Shown in pieces: positions 48,201 through 61,993 of a DNA stretch of 64,000 nt. The notes beneath the pieces are model-generated. The model was not told where the DNA came from. It made no database searches and saw nothing but the letters and a program-made list of their open reading frames with translations. The stretch is from contig JABWDB010000021.1 of NCBI GenBank assembly GCA_019614645.1, positions 4,573,501 to 4,637,500 on the forward strand, written 5' to 3'. The stretch is from Stratiolaelaps scimitus. Lineage: Eukaryota; Arthropoda; Arachnida; Mesostigmata; Laelapidae. A program made the position numbers and the translations under genes. Numbering within the stretch: the stretch's first letter is position 1; each line of letters opens with the position of its first letter.

Positions 48201-51200
48201 ACGTTCACGCGCATAGAGCAGCTGCAAGTTTCTGGTTTGTGGTTTATTGTTGAAACGAGGAACTACCTACCCCTGCGTTGAGAGGAGGTGTTATGCTGCC
48301 AGGTAGCCAGCCAGCCTAACGTTGTTCTTCTTCCATGTGCGAAGAAGGCTTAGAGGAGGCGAATTCAAGAAAGGGAAAAGGAACTTTGTCCCATCAGTGG
48401 AACGTTCATTTTACGCAAGCGGCCAGCAGGACCAGGGCTATATTATAAAGCTTGTATTATACATATAGGCCCAGCGTCTCTGTTCTCAGTTGTTCTATAC
48501 ATCCAGTTGTGAGTTGAGCAAGAGAATAGAAATAGGCCACGCTGGACATAAAGCCGCAAGGAAACGTAGAGAATTCAAATTTCACGGCCGAGTCTTACAG
48601 CATAGAAGAGCAGAGGGGTAGAGTTGAGAGGGCCAGGGTTGAAGCGCAAGCATCGTGGCGTGATGGTTTGGGCACAGGGCGGTGATAGCAGTCTTGCTGG
48701 AATAGGAAGTCTTGAGCAGCTATTCCAGACCGACGTAAGGGGTCGCGTATCGTCGGGCAAGCCGAGCGACAATGGAAGCGTTGTAGATGGCGGCCACTCA
48801 GCCGACGATAAAAGCCATCCTGAATTATACACAAGCATCTCTTCTCTCAAGCCCCCCCCCCTCCTCCTCCTGATGGCTGCAGGAGTAGAAGCAGCAGTAG
48901 TAGCATAACCACATCCTCATTCTACATTGCTGTGGCAACAGCAGTGAGAGGGGATCCGACCTCACCCGCGATCGTACAGCTACCCCACAAAAAAAACCCC
49001 CCTGCCTTTAGCTTAGCCACCTTTATACAAATTGTTGTAGTATCACGTGCGCCGTCATGGGCATGTCCATACCTCTCTAATTGCAGCGTTGGTTCGTTCT
49101 CACGGAAACCGTTATTCCTTATCTGCGCCTTGCTCTTCTAACGAAATACGATAGATGTCGTCTAACGCTGAACGCGATGCCACTCCAATGGATGCAGGAG
49201 CTGTGAAGTGGAGCAACTCCAATATCTATAAGTCAAGATCTATAGCTCGATATAGCGATATAGAATAGCTAGGCAAGTACAAAGAGGTATATGTGCTACA
49301 GCAATTGAAATTGTGCCAATTTCTGCAAGAATTGGCGTAATGCGAAATATTTCAGAGTTAATCCTCCTCCTAGATCGGCGTTTATCGAGAAGAGAAATAC
49401 ATCTGACTTCGAATGTAGCTCGTACCTATACGACATTTGATGCTAAAATGAGCAGTTTTACGAAATCCATAGTCACACACACGGAACAACGCCGTGTATT
49501 TCCCTTCTCCGGCTTTTGCTCGCTAACATGATAAACATGTATATTTAGCAAGCACCCCACGTTTGATTAGCAATTTCTCAGAATTGTCATATATTTTGTC
49601 CGTCCTTATCAATTTTTCTATGCCTATAACAATATTTTTGTGGGTGTCAATACGAAATAAGACTTGAGTATGGACCGATCCGCACAAAACAGGTCGAACA
49701 GGGCCTTTACTATATTGGTACATTTTCCTTGTTACAATAATTTATTGAAGATCCACTTGTAGGGGAATACTGGAGTCGTTACATTCGGCTGTCCCGAGGT
49801 TACGGAGTGATTTCGTATCGTCACTGTCTAAATAATTGTATCTTTTTCTTTATCAGATACAATTTTTTCCCCTCTAGTCTAGTAATAGGAATGTTTATTT
49901 CAAGGGTATATCATATTATCAATAACCATATCCATGTTGTGTTCGCTGTCACCTAATTTAATCAAACTCGTTTTCCTAACAAAACGATAAGAGCGAGATG
50001 AAGCTTCATACGCTGATAGAGGTTAGCGTTATCGTTGGTCTGACAATACGTAGAGTGTACTAGGTAAGCAAGAGCGGCACCCGCTGCTATACGATCACTA
50101 ACTTCGATGGCCTCGTCCACCAGCTTCCCACAATTCGTATTAACCTATTCTAGACATTATGCCCGGCGACAGCGAAAGGTGACTTCGGCATCGCATCGTG
50201 GACTAGGACCTAATAAGATGACCGTGGCAGTAGAACAGATGGAACTGAAACAGAGGCGAAGGTGGTCACTGGCTGCCGATTCTACTGCTTCTCAATATTG
50301 GCCAAACCACACTGGATTGAACGTGACCTACCTTACGCAGAGCTCGAACTTGCAGCACAGGTAAAAGTAGGCAGCCTTTGGGCCGCAATGAAGGCGGAAC
50401 TATGAAGGGCCTGCACAAGTTGGACACGAGGACAGGCGCAGAGGGCAAGCGGGGGAGTCTGCCGGCGCTGGGAAGGATATGAACTGGATGGACGGTCGTT
50501 CGGGTAGGGCAGGTGGTTGTGGGTTTGGAGCTTCATGGTGTGCAGCAGAGGCATGGGATTGTGGGTGCGTGTCCCCCTTCCAGCAATTCGGCGTGCCGAC
50601 CTGCCCCCTCCCCATATTTCATCGATGGCCCGGTAGACGAGTCCATCACGAAACCAATGTCTTGGGAGGGTTGTGCCTACTGCACACAGGCCTCAGCCGC
50701 ACTACGTTCAGTCTAGCCTTCAGGCCGCTGACCACATACCTGCGAACGGGCCAAGACGGGACAGAGGCTTTGAGCTGCAGACATATAGACAGCGTGCCTG
50801 TCATAACCGCTGGACATGCGACGAGTGGCAACCCCGGGACACATCACGAACGATAGATAGATACTTAGCTTATTCGCTTCCTACCCGGCCTATCCCAATC
50901 CCCGAGCACGCAATGCGGCACCTAACTCCTCTCTCCTTACCGTAAAATGGAATGACTTCGGACAGTTCTCAAGGTTTGTCTTTATTAATGACATGTAACG
51001 TATAAAACCAAACTCAAGAACCCTTATAACATTTCCGCTCTGGTTTGCCATATATCCGCCCCCTCCGTAGGTATCACGAGGTCTGATACTGTCGATGTAA
51101 AGGCTTCAGTAGTTGACTACGAACACTCACAATTTCGGGCTTACAAACGACAAAAAAATCTGTTTTATATAGTAAACCTACATTATACTCGATTATATAG

Positions 51201-54200
51201 CAGTCCACATATACTTTGTTATCCTGGAGACGACGTTGGTCTGTGGACACCCGTTAATGACTAAACACCGCCATCACGGCTTGAGGTCTTTCTCAACTAG
51301 ACAGCGTTGTAAGCTGTAAGGTCGACCGACACGAACGGCCAGGACATCCACCACGGACAAAGGAGGAGAGAGAGAGTCTATGCATCAAAACTTGTTGGGG
51401 CAACGCAATATGTCCAAAATTGATGAGAGGTTTGCTTTTTGATGCTAATTATGACGCATACATTGAATGAGGTAACTCAGAATGGAGTAATCGCCAATGC
51501 TGCCAAGTGCTGTGGAATCACTGCCGAGCTGCTGTGACCTTGTTTTTCATTCATATATATATATATATCTATATATCTATATATCGCACATCATATGTCG
51601 TAATTTCGGGCGTATTCTTGAAATGCATTTACATAAGCAACGTATTATCAAACAAAAGCTATTTACCACCCATGATAGGCTGCGTGTGCAAAGTTGGTCA
51701 CCATCAAGGAGTTCGTCCTATCCTCTACTCTCTGCATCACGGGCGAGCATCAAGTATTCTATACACCGAACATATAGAGTCGCATAGCAGCACAATGACA
51801 TGGAACGTGGTATTAAGCAACGGGATGCGTTCGAGTTGTCGCTGCAAATTCGACTGAGGGAACGCTACCACTACGGATTACCACTGCTTCCTCACCCCTT
51901 AGCATTCTCGCCATCTCTCTCTCTGCTTTTTGGTAATTTCGTCGGAGGGCTAAATAATTCATGGGATCACCCGAACGGCTAGCTAGCGGGTCTATGGGGA
52001 TCCAGACAGGGAGCGAGAGAGAGAGAGAGAGAGAAGTAGATGGGGATAGACGGCCCGCTGTCCGATATCAGAACGGGGCCGCAGTACGTGGCCGGTCTTC
52101 CCACCTCTGGGGACCAGCACTACCACGAAAGCGGCGGGTGGGTCATTTAATCTGCTAGAAATTGATTGCCACTCAACGCTCCCTAGTAGCCCCTGAAGCC
52201 CCGTCCGACCGAAACCGACCGCGCTCCGCATCTATCCTCACCCGGCGTCGATCGTTGCGCCAGCACCCGGAGAGTTGGCGGTGCTCCGCTGATCGAGTAC
52301 AACCTCCTCCTTCTCTTCATTGGCAACAGGAGCAAATGGATAAGTTTTGCCAAAACCCCGCCCGCCACTATTTGGGACGCCTCTCACCAGCAGGTCCGGA
52401 CCTCGGGCGTATCTGTGTGACCACCACAAGCATACACATACACACACACACACGCATGGACGCCCATGCCACCATGGCCATAAGAGGGGCCTGCGCAGAA
52501 GGGGAGACCATCGAAACTCCACAGGAGTGCGTTGCGTCGACCCATCACCCCACGCCGGTGACCACCTCACCGACAGCATGCGAAGTTGATCACTTCCCGT
52601 GATCATGAGAAACTAACCAGAGGGCTGATGTCAACAAACGCCACTGGCCGGCTAGAGCCCGAGGAGCCGTCACATAGAGGGGCGATTCCATCCTGCCTCA
52701 GCTCGGTCTGTTAAGTTCAGTGCCGACACTGAGCTCATTAGTGTCCCTTCCACCTTCCAACACGGGCATGCGTCTTCGGGTGTCGACGGCAGCTTATTTT
52801 TGTCCTCTCCGATACAGTTATCGCTGGGTGTATAACACGAATCCACAGGTTGCGCGTCTACTCGCCGCCATTAACAACCGCTTCCGCTCGCTGGCTGCAA
52901 GCTGTAGATTCCGCGTGCTGCAGCGACCTGTGGAATCCGCAACCTGTATGCGCAATGGGCGGCCATCTACGAGCGACCGATGCAGGCAGCCAGATGTCAG
53001 TCTACTACGGTGAATCACCTGTAGCCAGAGTTTGGTAGCGGTGTACGACGAAAAGTGGATCTTGCCTTTAGATATCGTAACGCGCATAATATTTGTGTAC
53101 ATCATATTTGCATAGCGCATTTGCAGCTGTCTGTGACCTTTGTTAGCCTGGCCACCTTGGCAGTATTAGGAGCAGTGAGATGATTTTTTCTATGTAGTTT
53201 CGATATCCATCAATAAATTGGTCTATTATGTTATGCGAAGCGCATCGCGGAGTCGACGATTACTGGCCGTTTCAGCCGACGAAATCTCTGCCAAGTCGTC
53301 GCGCCAACACCATGAAACAATTGGTTTTCTAGTGTATTATTTTGCCTACGCATGTCGCCCTTAATATCGTTACCTCACAAATGCTATGGAATCTTATGTC
53401 ACAAAATAGAATGTATCCCAAATTTTGTCGTCACTATAGCAATTATTATCACTATTATTAATGGATATTTACTATACGGCTTCTGCAACACCCCATCCCG
53501 TGCAGTGTGTGCTAGCTTGAAAGTAAAGTCATCTCTCATCAACTAGTATTGTCGTCGTAGAAAACTCGTTAGCGTAAACCAGCAGTTTAGCGAGCTTGAG
53601 TGCTTGTGGTTCAAATTTGCGCAACTGATCACGTGCTAAGCACAGTAGACGAAGCGACAGCGAGCCCGGTCACAATAACAAACAACAGATTTGATAAACA
53701 TCTGATTCTGGACTTTGAGGTGGATCCCAAATGTACGACAATGGCCACGGACAGCGTGTTGTTGGCGGTTACATCTCTCTCTCTCTCCTTTCTCTCCTTC
53801 TATCTCTCTCTCTCTCTTTCTCTCCTTCTATCTCTCAATGTTTCGTTATCACTCCGAGCGTCCCGCATCGGCCGCTGTAGTATTGTACATCGAGCGACTG
53901 AAGCTTGAATCCCGAACAGCATCACGCGTGTCACGTCAGCCCTGCGGCTGCCTTCGGTGGGTGGGTGGGTGGGGCTGTCGGTCGGTCGGTCGGTCTGTCC
54001 GCCCCCGATGGTCTGCCTATGCCGCTGGTCAGTGCTGATGTTGATGCAGCAGCCTGCCGAACCCATCGGATATACTCGCTCCGCCATCGGGACAGACCCA
54101 CGGACCGTGGTCGGGATGTCCAGCGGGGGTACAGACACAAAGCGTGGCAGAGAGAGAGAGAGAGAGCGAAACTGTGAGGTGTAGCAATTGCAGTAGTGGT

Positions 54201-57200
54201 AGGACGAGTTGTGTGAAGGGGTGAGTTGGATGGTAGAGTTTGCTGGCTGCCTGCCTGTCTGGCTGTACGATGCAGGAGCATAGTACTGCGCTGAATGGAG
54301 GTGATATAGGCTTCGCTAGAGGCCGAATGCCAACCCCTACTGTTGTGGCTCCGAACAGTACAAGGGGATAATTTTCGATGTGGAGAGGAGAGACAGTTGA
54401 GGGGAAGGTTGAGGGAACGGGGATCAGGGGCTTAGGCTGATGTGGGGACCACACGCAACGACGCGGACAATGCAGCAGCAGCAGCAGGACACTACCTATC
54501 GCCGTAGTTGATACAGTCGCGACGAAAGCCGAGCCATAGGCCATGGCTTGCGAACATCATCGCGTCATTTCGCCTTAATCAGCCCGCTCCACCTCCCTCC
54601 TCTGAGTGCACCCCTAGGCCGGACCGGTCATGGCCTATACATGTGACAGCTCTAGCAGCTTTCATGTGATGCTGCTGCTGCTGAGGCTATACACGATTCT
54701 TTGTAAAAGACCTGAATTAGAAAAGGCTCAAGTAGACCATAAACCGGCATCAAAAAGGCTGATGGTGTTGCTGCTGCTGTTGTTGTCCAAAATTCGGTTT
54801 GTCCTAGGCAGTCCTGTTCTCGCTCCCGGGGATTGGATCGTGACCCTTTGGACACGATGATTCAGCGTGTCACAACACTGCGAACATCGCGATGGACAGC
54901 TCTGAGATACCGAGTTCGTAAGGGTCATATTCTATTCTAGATGTTCGTTTGTATGATAGCACTAAGTAGATTAGCGGTTTCTTTTATGTTGCAGACATGT
55001 CATACTCGTACTATATAATCCAATTATCCGACAAATATATTGACAGAAAAAATAACGCTATTCGTCCTCACATTTGGTTGCTCATTGTGGTTATTTACTT
55101 GCCTTTCAGAATATTCAAAATAAGCCATATCCATAATTATACAGCTGGAAAAGAAAAGAAGAAATATATTTGCATAGGCACAGAGGCATCCGTGAGTGTA
55201 TAGCCCGCCTATTGCAGTATCACAACTGATTCGTTGTTTGTTCATTGTGTGATAGTTATGTTGTTGTTTTCAGCATTTCCACAACAAAGCGGGGCCACTA
55301 ATTATATTAATTTTAAGAAGAGCTGAATAAATTAATTTGCATATGTACATGAGGGGAACCGCCCGCGGGTATTCCTTCAGTCCATTGCAAATACTCTGGC
55401 ACAGTTTTACTCACAGTGAGCCCGACGATTGCAAATTAGCACATAAACGCTCTGCAGTTATACTGTTGTATCCAGAATTTGCAAAATTAACAGGGACAAC
55501 AATTATATTAGATTTGACCGGCTCACGATCATCTGTATGTGGATAGAATTTACTTTATCCCGCAGTATTCAGTTTACTATCCTGTTGATAATAATTCCAG
55601 CTGTAGGCTCAGTATGGCGCCAAGAGTAATCTTGTCCACTCTCAGCACCTACTACTTTGGATCCTGTGGCTGTAAAAACTGCCGCTGCGGCTATTCTGGT
55701 GGTCCCCGAGCATCTCCCGTCAACCCTTCCTCTCTGACTTGTCCTCTTATACTGATCCAGTTCACAGCTTGGTTTCCCGCTGCGATTACCCCGCATGTCT
55801 GCGACGTTCGGAGTTATTACTTAGTTGAATAGGTTTGCGCGCAAGTAGGGATAACACATTGGTGATTAGAACGCTTATGCGGCTTAAGATGAGACACGTC
55901 AGTTACCCCACGCATAGATAGAAAAAATAGTAACCAACGCTGACTTCAAATTAGACGCTCGACGTGCGATTCCAAGTTAGATTTTGCTAAAATCGAGAAG
56001 GACGTCTATGGTAGTATAAAAATAAAAAACCGATGTTAATTAGTTTTCTCTAATCTAGAGCCATCACTGGACCTGAATTGAATTTTTCTTAGGCAGCGTC
56101 GGAATGTCTCCACATCGTTGTTCCTATGCTAACAGATACTCTTACCTCTATTTTAAGCATTTTGTAAGTTACGCGCAGAAGGGCGCGTGGACAAGCCGGA
56201 ACTTATGGTTGCTGGTTCGGTATCATTTTCGCGTCCAGCAGTATGAAGTGTCCTTGTCTATCCTCATGCTGTTATAACTATAACGCTTGGAATTATGCGC
56301 GCTCGCTTCAGCGTTAAGCATGGTTTGTTTTTGTTCCTGGTCCGGTCTCCGCAATAGTAAGAGCGACGGCGATGGCAGTTCAACTAACGGCTACCAACAA
56401 GCACCGGCTGTGCACTGGCGTTGCGCTGGCAAGGTCCCGAATGCCGAACAAGCTCAGGCCACGCTGCATCCGAGTGACCCCGTCCTGGAGACCACTACGT
56501 GTTCCCAGCAGCTGGGGTCTTCGCAGACCCCAACTGCGTCGCGGCATCACCCCGCTGTCGGGGCAGCTAGAGGAGTCTTGGACAATCCATTCATTCCGCG
56601 CTATTTACCCCAGAAAGGCAAAAGCTGCTTTGGCTTTGCTGGCAGACCCAAGCAGCGGGTTGCGACGACGGGTTGCCAAACGACGGCGAGTCGACGGAAC
56701 AGCAGCAGCAGCCGCCGCCACCGTCCCGACGATCACCCATCTACAACTGCAGCAGGCGAATACTGCCAGTACGCCGGTCTACAATGTTCGCTGAGCTGCA
56801 CATCAGAGTGGGGCCTACACTAGACAGCCCTGATGCTTACTTCGCCCCCCTCTACCCAAGGGAGCTGGGAACATGGGGGTCACGCCGATGTCTTTCTGTT
56901 CGCCCGTATGCTGGTGACTGTGGTGAGTAGTCGTCTGGATGCTTCCGCAACTTGCTGGCCGGGACCATTCCGTCTTTGCGCGATCGTAATGGCCTCCTTT
57001 CCTGATGTGTCTTGGATATCTGTGACTCCCTCCCTCGCTCTTTCTCTTCTCTCTCTCTCTCTCTCTCGATGTGTATGTGCGTGGGTGAGTCTCTGATTCG
57101 TGGGGAGATTAGGATGTTGCTACGCCTTCCTGTCCTTGTCGCTTTCCTAAAAATCCTTCCTCTTGCTACGCTGTTCCGCCCGGTCGTCCGTTTCTATTCG

Positions 57201-58177
57201 CGGTCTCCGAGACAGTAAAGACCACAGCATGTCCAGGACGTTCACAACAATGTGCAGCAACCGCCATCGGCTGACCTTGGCCTCAATGTAGCCGTTCTGG
57301 CTCCACGAAACTGTTTCTGTCCCGGTATGATGATGTTTCGAGGTTAGCGTGCGTCGTGTATGACGGAGAGTAGCTGAGAGTATTTGTGGCAAACGCCAGA
57401 TATGGGTGTCCCGTTGGGAACACCCATTACGCCAGTACCTTTATGGCTATTGTTTCACCAGGTCACGACCTCGGATCGAGGATTTTGTCGTCGCCGTTTC
57501 CGGCGGGACACGAACCTCTGGTTTGTTCTAATAGGATTCTACCAAATACAGAACTTAGAGTTATGCACAGTTACTATCCGGCTATGCAGATCGATTTTGT
57601 AAGATTCACCCGATTAGTAATGGTAGCAAAGGGATATGCATACGCAAGTGCCATTTTTTACTTGTCCATCAATGGTTTTGTCAAATTTTAGAATCGCAAT
57701 TACAATAAGACGACTATCTCGGCGCCTCGAACAGCGGAACATCTACAGCAGCTGTGAAGCTATGTGCTGTATGGAGGTTCGAGGTTCCGCCATACAAACA
57801 GCTATACATACCTCCATAAGTTGTATCGAATTATGCATCATTTACCCCATTATAGCCATGCAGGTTTGTTGTATTGTAACTGTGAAAATGGCACAGCGGG
57901 CTTCACTATTCAAATAACCTTTTACCCGTTTCCACTACTGTTCGGTGACTGCTACACGTACATGGACCATCAGTATATGAATGCCCTGCCATTGGACCAA
58001 ATGCGCTCGTGAGGCACTTTGCTTCCGTGAAACAGCGTCCCGGTCTCCTGCTCACAGTGGTGTTCAGCCAGCAGCAGCACTAACACCCCCAACAACCAAC
58101 ACCCCCAAGCTCACAAGCTGAATCGGATGCTCAGCCGTGTTCGTGGCCAGTCGCGGGGGAGCAGTCTAAATACTTAC
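45283..58177. other. No recognised gene
   Basis: Alternating AT-rich and GC-rich stretches with GA arrays (47966, 52015, 54149), a TATC/TA array near 51556-51586 and the compound CT tract at 53773-53836. Protein-like frames such as plus 47327-47683 and plus 56372-56794 have no recognisable motif. Confidence 0.5.
53773..53836. repeat. Compound CT-rich tract with a 28-bp duplication
   Basis: A polypyrimidine tract in which TTTCTCTCCTTCTATCTCTC occurs twice, 28 bp apart (53789 and 53817), within CT dinucleotide runs. Confidence 0.85.
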
Positions 58178-58373
58178 TATCATAGATGTGATTGCTGTCC
58201 TTTCCCTCTTTGCCTTCGGCTGACTTCAATTGCCCGACCAGCTGGGTACCAGCCAGCGGGCCACCGTTAGCTTCAGCAGCTAGCTTCGTCGTCCAATTCT
58301 TGTTCCTGTAGAGCTGGAGTCGATAGGACGCCAACCCAAGCGCGTCGCCATGTGCTGTTGCTGGTGGTGGCAT
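58178..58373 (-). CDS. Candidate coding exon with strong donor, unknown product
   Basis: From an ATG at 58373 the frame reads MPPPATAHGDALGLASYRLQ, then NKNWTTKLAAEANGG and GKEGKDSNHIYD, and reaches the donor ATA|GTAAGT (intron from 58177) after 65 codons plus one base. No acceptor AG lies between the preceding in-frame stop and the ATG, so it would have to be a start-containing exon. The Kozak context is weak (T at -3). Family unknown. Confidence 0.27.
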
Positions 58374-58666
58374 CGAATTGTAAGAGGCACAATCGAGTAG
58401 GTTGCAGTGGTGTGGGAAGTGGAGGGTGAGCAAGCCCACTCAGGCTACAGGGTATCTGCTGGCAGCGAAGACTAACAGAGAGAGAGAGAGAGAGAGATGG
58501 CCAGAGAGCGAAAATGGGAGAAAAAGTGATAGAGGAACTGCACGGGGTGTATGCAGGGCGCGGGGAGTCCGGGGTAGAGCGAATGAATATCTCTTATTGG
58601 CCAATCAGGGCACTCTCACTGGCCTGCTGCTGCATCACAGCTCTAGCCGCTAGCCACCCCTTGCAG

Positions 58667-58853
58667 TGTGGAGGTCCAGTGTGACCCTATGGACCTGTCG
58701 TTCGCTCCGCGCACTTATAGGCAAGTAGCACAGAGCGAAGACGCGAAAGTGGACGAGGAGCCTGGATCGAGAGCTGGCCAGCCAGCGCTTGACGATCACC
58801 CGACGGCTGACGCCGAACCGAACGCGATGAGAAGCAAGAAGCGGAACCCTTGA
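58667..58853 (+). CDS. Candidate terminal exon, unknown product
   Basis: A plausible acceptor (CTAGCCACCCCTTGCAG) precedes a 61-codon frame ending in TGA. The peptide is acidic then basic: QCDPMDLSFAPRTYRQV, then SEDAKVDEEPGS and SKKRNP at the end. No family recognised. It runs opposite to the candidate exon at 58178-58373, so both cannot belong to one gene. Confidence 0.22.
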
Positions 58854-59542
58854 ACACTTCTTACAATTGGCCTGACTGGACCTCGCCTCGCTTGGACGCG
58901 GCGGCGGCTGCTGCTGCTCCTCCAGCCGCTACCGCCAGCGCAGCTTCGACCCTTAGGCAGGATTGGCTTCGTCGTAGGGTGCGCCGCTCTATCTCCGCCG
59001 CTTGTCTGCGCCGGGCATTTGGGGACGTCGGAGTCGAGGGTTTAGGGCGACGCAATGGGGGTTGGGGTGAATCTAGCAGTGTTTACACGACCTAAGGAAG
59101 AAGGCCAGCAGCAGCAGCAGCTCACATTCACACAGGGACCCCCAAGCGACGATTGCGAACAGAGGTAGTAGTATTAGTAGTAGTCTTGCTGATGCAAATA
59201 GCCCCAGGTCTCTGCAATGTGAAAGAGAAATAAGAGAGTGGGGCTGAAGCAATGGACAACTGGAAGTATGGAGACTCAGCAAGAGAAGCCGAAGGGACAG
59301 GGAACACGGAGAATGGGGGCAGGGGATGGATTAAATGGGTGAAAAGAAGGATCATAAAGTGGTGATATTTAGAAAAGAATTGGGTTAGTCAAAAGTGATG
59401 GATATGCGACGGCTGTTTAGTGACTACGTCTAGACGGACGCACCTAAAAGGGTTGATTCGGAGACTTAATTCTGGCTCCTCACGGTTCGTCATTCATTTC
59501 TCTGATCTGACATGTGCCTGAGGCCAGATGCTGTCTAAGGTG

Positions 59543-59582
59543 AGCAGAACACTATGAACACAGCAAGCAGAACACTATGAAC
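59543..59582. repeat. Tandem duplication of AGCAGAACACTATGAAC
   Basis: The 17-base word occurs at 59543-59559 and again at 59566-59582, a 23-bp period. Confidence 0.9.
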
Positions 59583-61969
59583 GTAGCCAAAATTACTGTC
59601 TACTAGAAATCTACTAGGATCTGTGGATTCCTTAGTATAACTAGAGGCGGTGTAGTATAATAATTTTGGTCCGAGAGCTAATATGATCCCATACATTTAT
59701 TTAATGTGTGCGCTACAAACCGTGTGACCAAGGTGAATGTTTACACCACACAATGCTAATACGGATCCCGTCACTCAGTTACGTTGACAGAACAAGTTGG
59801 GTAAATAATAATCATTATTATTATTGATATTATTATTATTATATCAAACGATTGTATGCTGGAAGATTTCAGTCTAAATGTGACGTCTTTACGTATTAAC
59901 CGAAATGATCTGATTAAGAGTCCGTTATTATCAACATTATCCTATTGTGTTTTTACGCTGCTACCCTATGATTTTCGTATATGCGTACGTCAATCCAAAT
60001 TTCTGATTGCTCGTGTCAAATACACTCCCCTATCCCACACGGCGTTTTGGAACTAATTCTAATTGCATTTTCTTTGTACTTAAATACGACCCATGTTATT
60101 AATTAAATGGGGAACGCGCCAGTGACACCGACACGTGCGTTCGTTGCCGTGTGTCAAGGTGCACAAGTTAATATTTTCATTGGCTCACAGCAATTATTCT
60201 AGATGTGAACCTGTATTAGCAATGTGTCGCAGTGGAATCAAGTTTCAGCAGCCCGAACGCCGTCTCGTGACAAGATTCGGTTTTATCTTTCTCTCTTGTT
60301 CCGCCCGCAGTGAGCACGCATTGAGGTGGTGGTGGTGGTACTGGCGAGTTCGAGGCCGATCCTGCTCCTGGTTCTTCCATTCTGCCAATCACACTCACAT
60401 GGGCAGTAACAGCAGCGAGCGAGCGAGCGACCGACCGAAGCCTTCGTGCGCAACAGCCAGCCAATGTGCTTGCTGGCCTGCATCGGCGCGCCTAGGCCCG
60501 TCCCAGCCCGTCTTAGCAGCAGGCGCGGATGGAAACGTCGGTGCTTCTGTTGTTGTTACTTCTAGTTGGGTAGACGGACGCAGACAGAGCGGGATATGAG
60601 GGCAGAGAGGGAGATTCGGGGTTCGGGGGAGTGGAAACATTTAAGGAGTCGCCTGCTCTCGCTAGCCGGCCGTTGGCCGTTGGTTCGAGTCGTTCCTTGG
60701 AGGGTTTGCACTTGGACAAAGTGAGAGAGAGAGAGAGAGAGATAAAGGACGAGCTAGCTTGTCTGGCCCGCTGTGTACCAGCTGTTGCCCGTCCGTGGAT
60801 CGATGCTATTAGCCAGTCAGGCTTTGCCTGGCCAGCATGATGGGCCAAGCAATGGGGGCAGCAGCTATGGGGGCTGGAACCAGCCAAGGAACCGAACGAG
60901 CCAGGAGCCCGGGCCAGCTAGCCACCAAGCCCAGCCAGCTTGGCTGGCGTGGTCGGTGCTCTTGGCCTCGAGGCCCCTTCTCCCCACACGATATAGGACG
61001 ATGAAGGCGGCAGGCAAACGACTCCTTCTTTCTGTCTTCGTTGCCCTTATCTCTCTCTTTCTTTCCTTCTTGCACTTCTCCCTTTGTTCCGTCCTTTGTT
61101 CAGCCACCGCTCAGATCCCCTGCCCGTGTTACCCCCTTTATCATCACCACCATCATCCCAAGATCCGGTTCCCCTGTACACACACACACACACTCTAACT
61201 ATGTGCCATTGCAGCAACCACCGCTTTCTTTCTTTCTTTCTTTCTTCTTCTTCTTCTCTTCTCTCCCTCGTCCCAGGTCCCCCTTGCCACTAGTCGCTGA
61301 CTTTGGCTTTCTCACCCGTTGCGGGATCTCCCTTGCTAAAGGCAGCGTGCTGCTGCACTTCTATGTTCGGCCGTCGTTTGCGTCTTGCCGGTGTTCTCCT
61401 CTCGGTAGCAGCAACAGCAGTAGCGGCAGCGGCTTCTCGCCCCCACTTCTCTGCTCCTTCTCCAGGACTGCGGCGGCTGCGGCGGTGGCGGATAGCCAGA
61501 CAGCCAGCCGACTGAAGCTGGGCAGTTGCCCACCGACGCTCCGGGATCTACCGGTGATCGGAGGGGGGAGTTTGCAGGGGGCACGGCAGCGGCATTTGGC
61601 GAGAGCGACTGGCGGTGAGCTGCCACGATAGGGAACCGAAGCTTGAGGCGGCCGAGCGAGGAACGCTGGCTGTGCTAGCCTCCTGATGTGGGTAGTCGCA
61701 GAGCAGTTGGCGGGCACGCAGTCTTGTTGCTCGGTAGGGAAAACGCGGATGGGAGAACCTGCTTAGGGGTCAGGGGATATGGTCTCTATTCATCTCGGTT
61801 GTGGTGAGGGTTTCTCTGGGGATTGCGGGGTTGGGATGGGGGTACAATCATCAATCATAGGACAACTGATCTCTCGTTCCTCCACCTACTTCGGCGGCCG
61901 GCGCCCATCGCACATAGGCCCCCAGCCAGCGATCTCGCTTCGCTTTTCCCTCGCAGAGTAGACAAGGAA

Positions 61970-61993
61970 AAAAGAAGAAGAAGAAGAAGAAAG
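61970..61993. repeat. (AAG)n array
   Basis: AAG units in a purine-rich tract starting after GTAGACAAGG. Confidence 0.85.
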
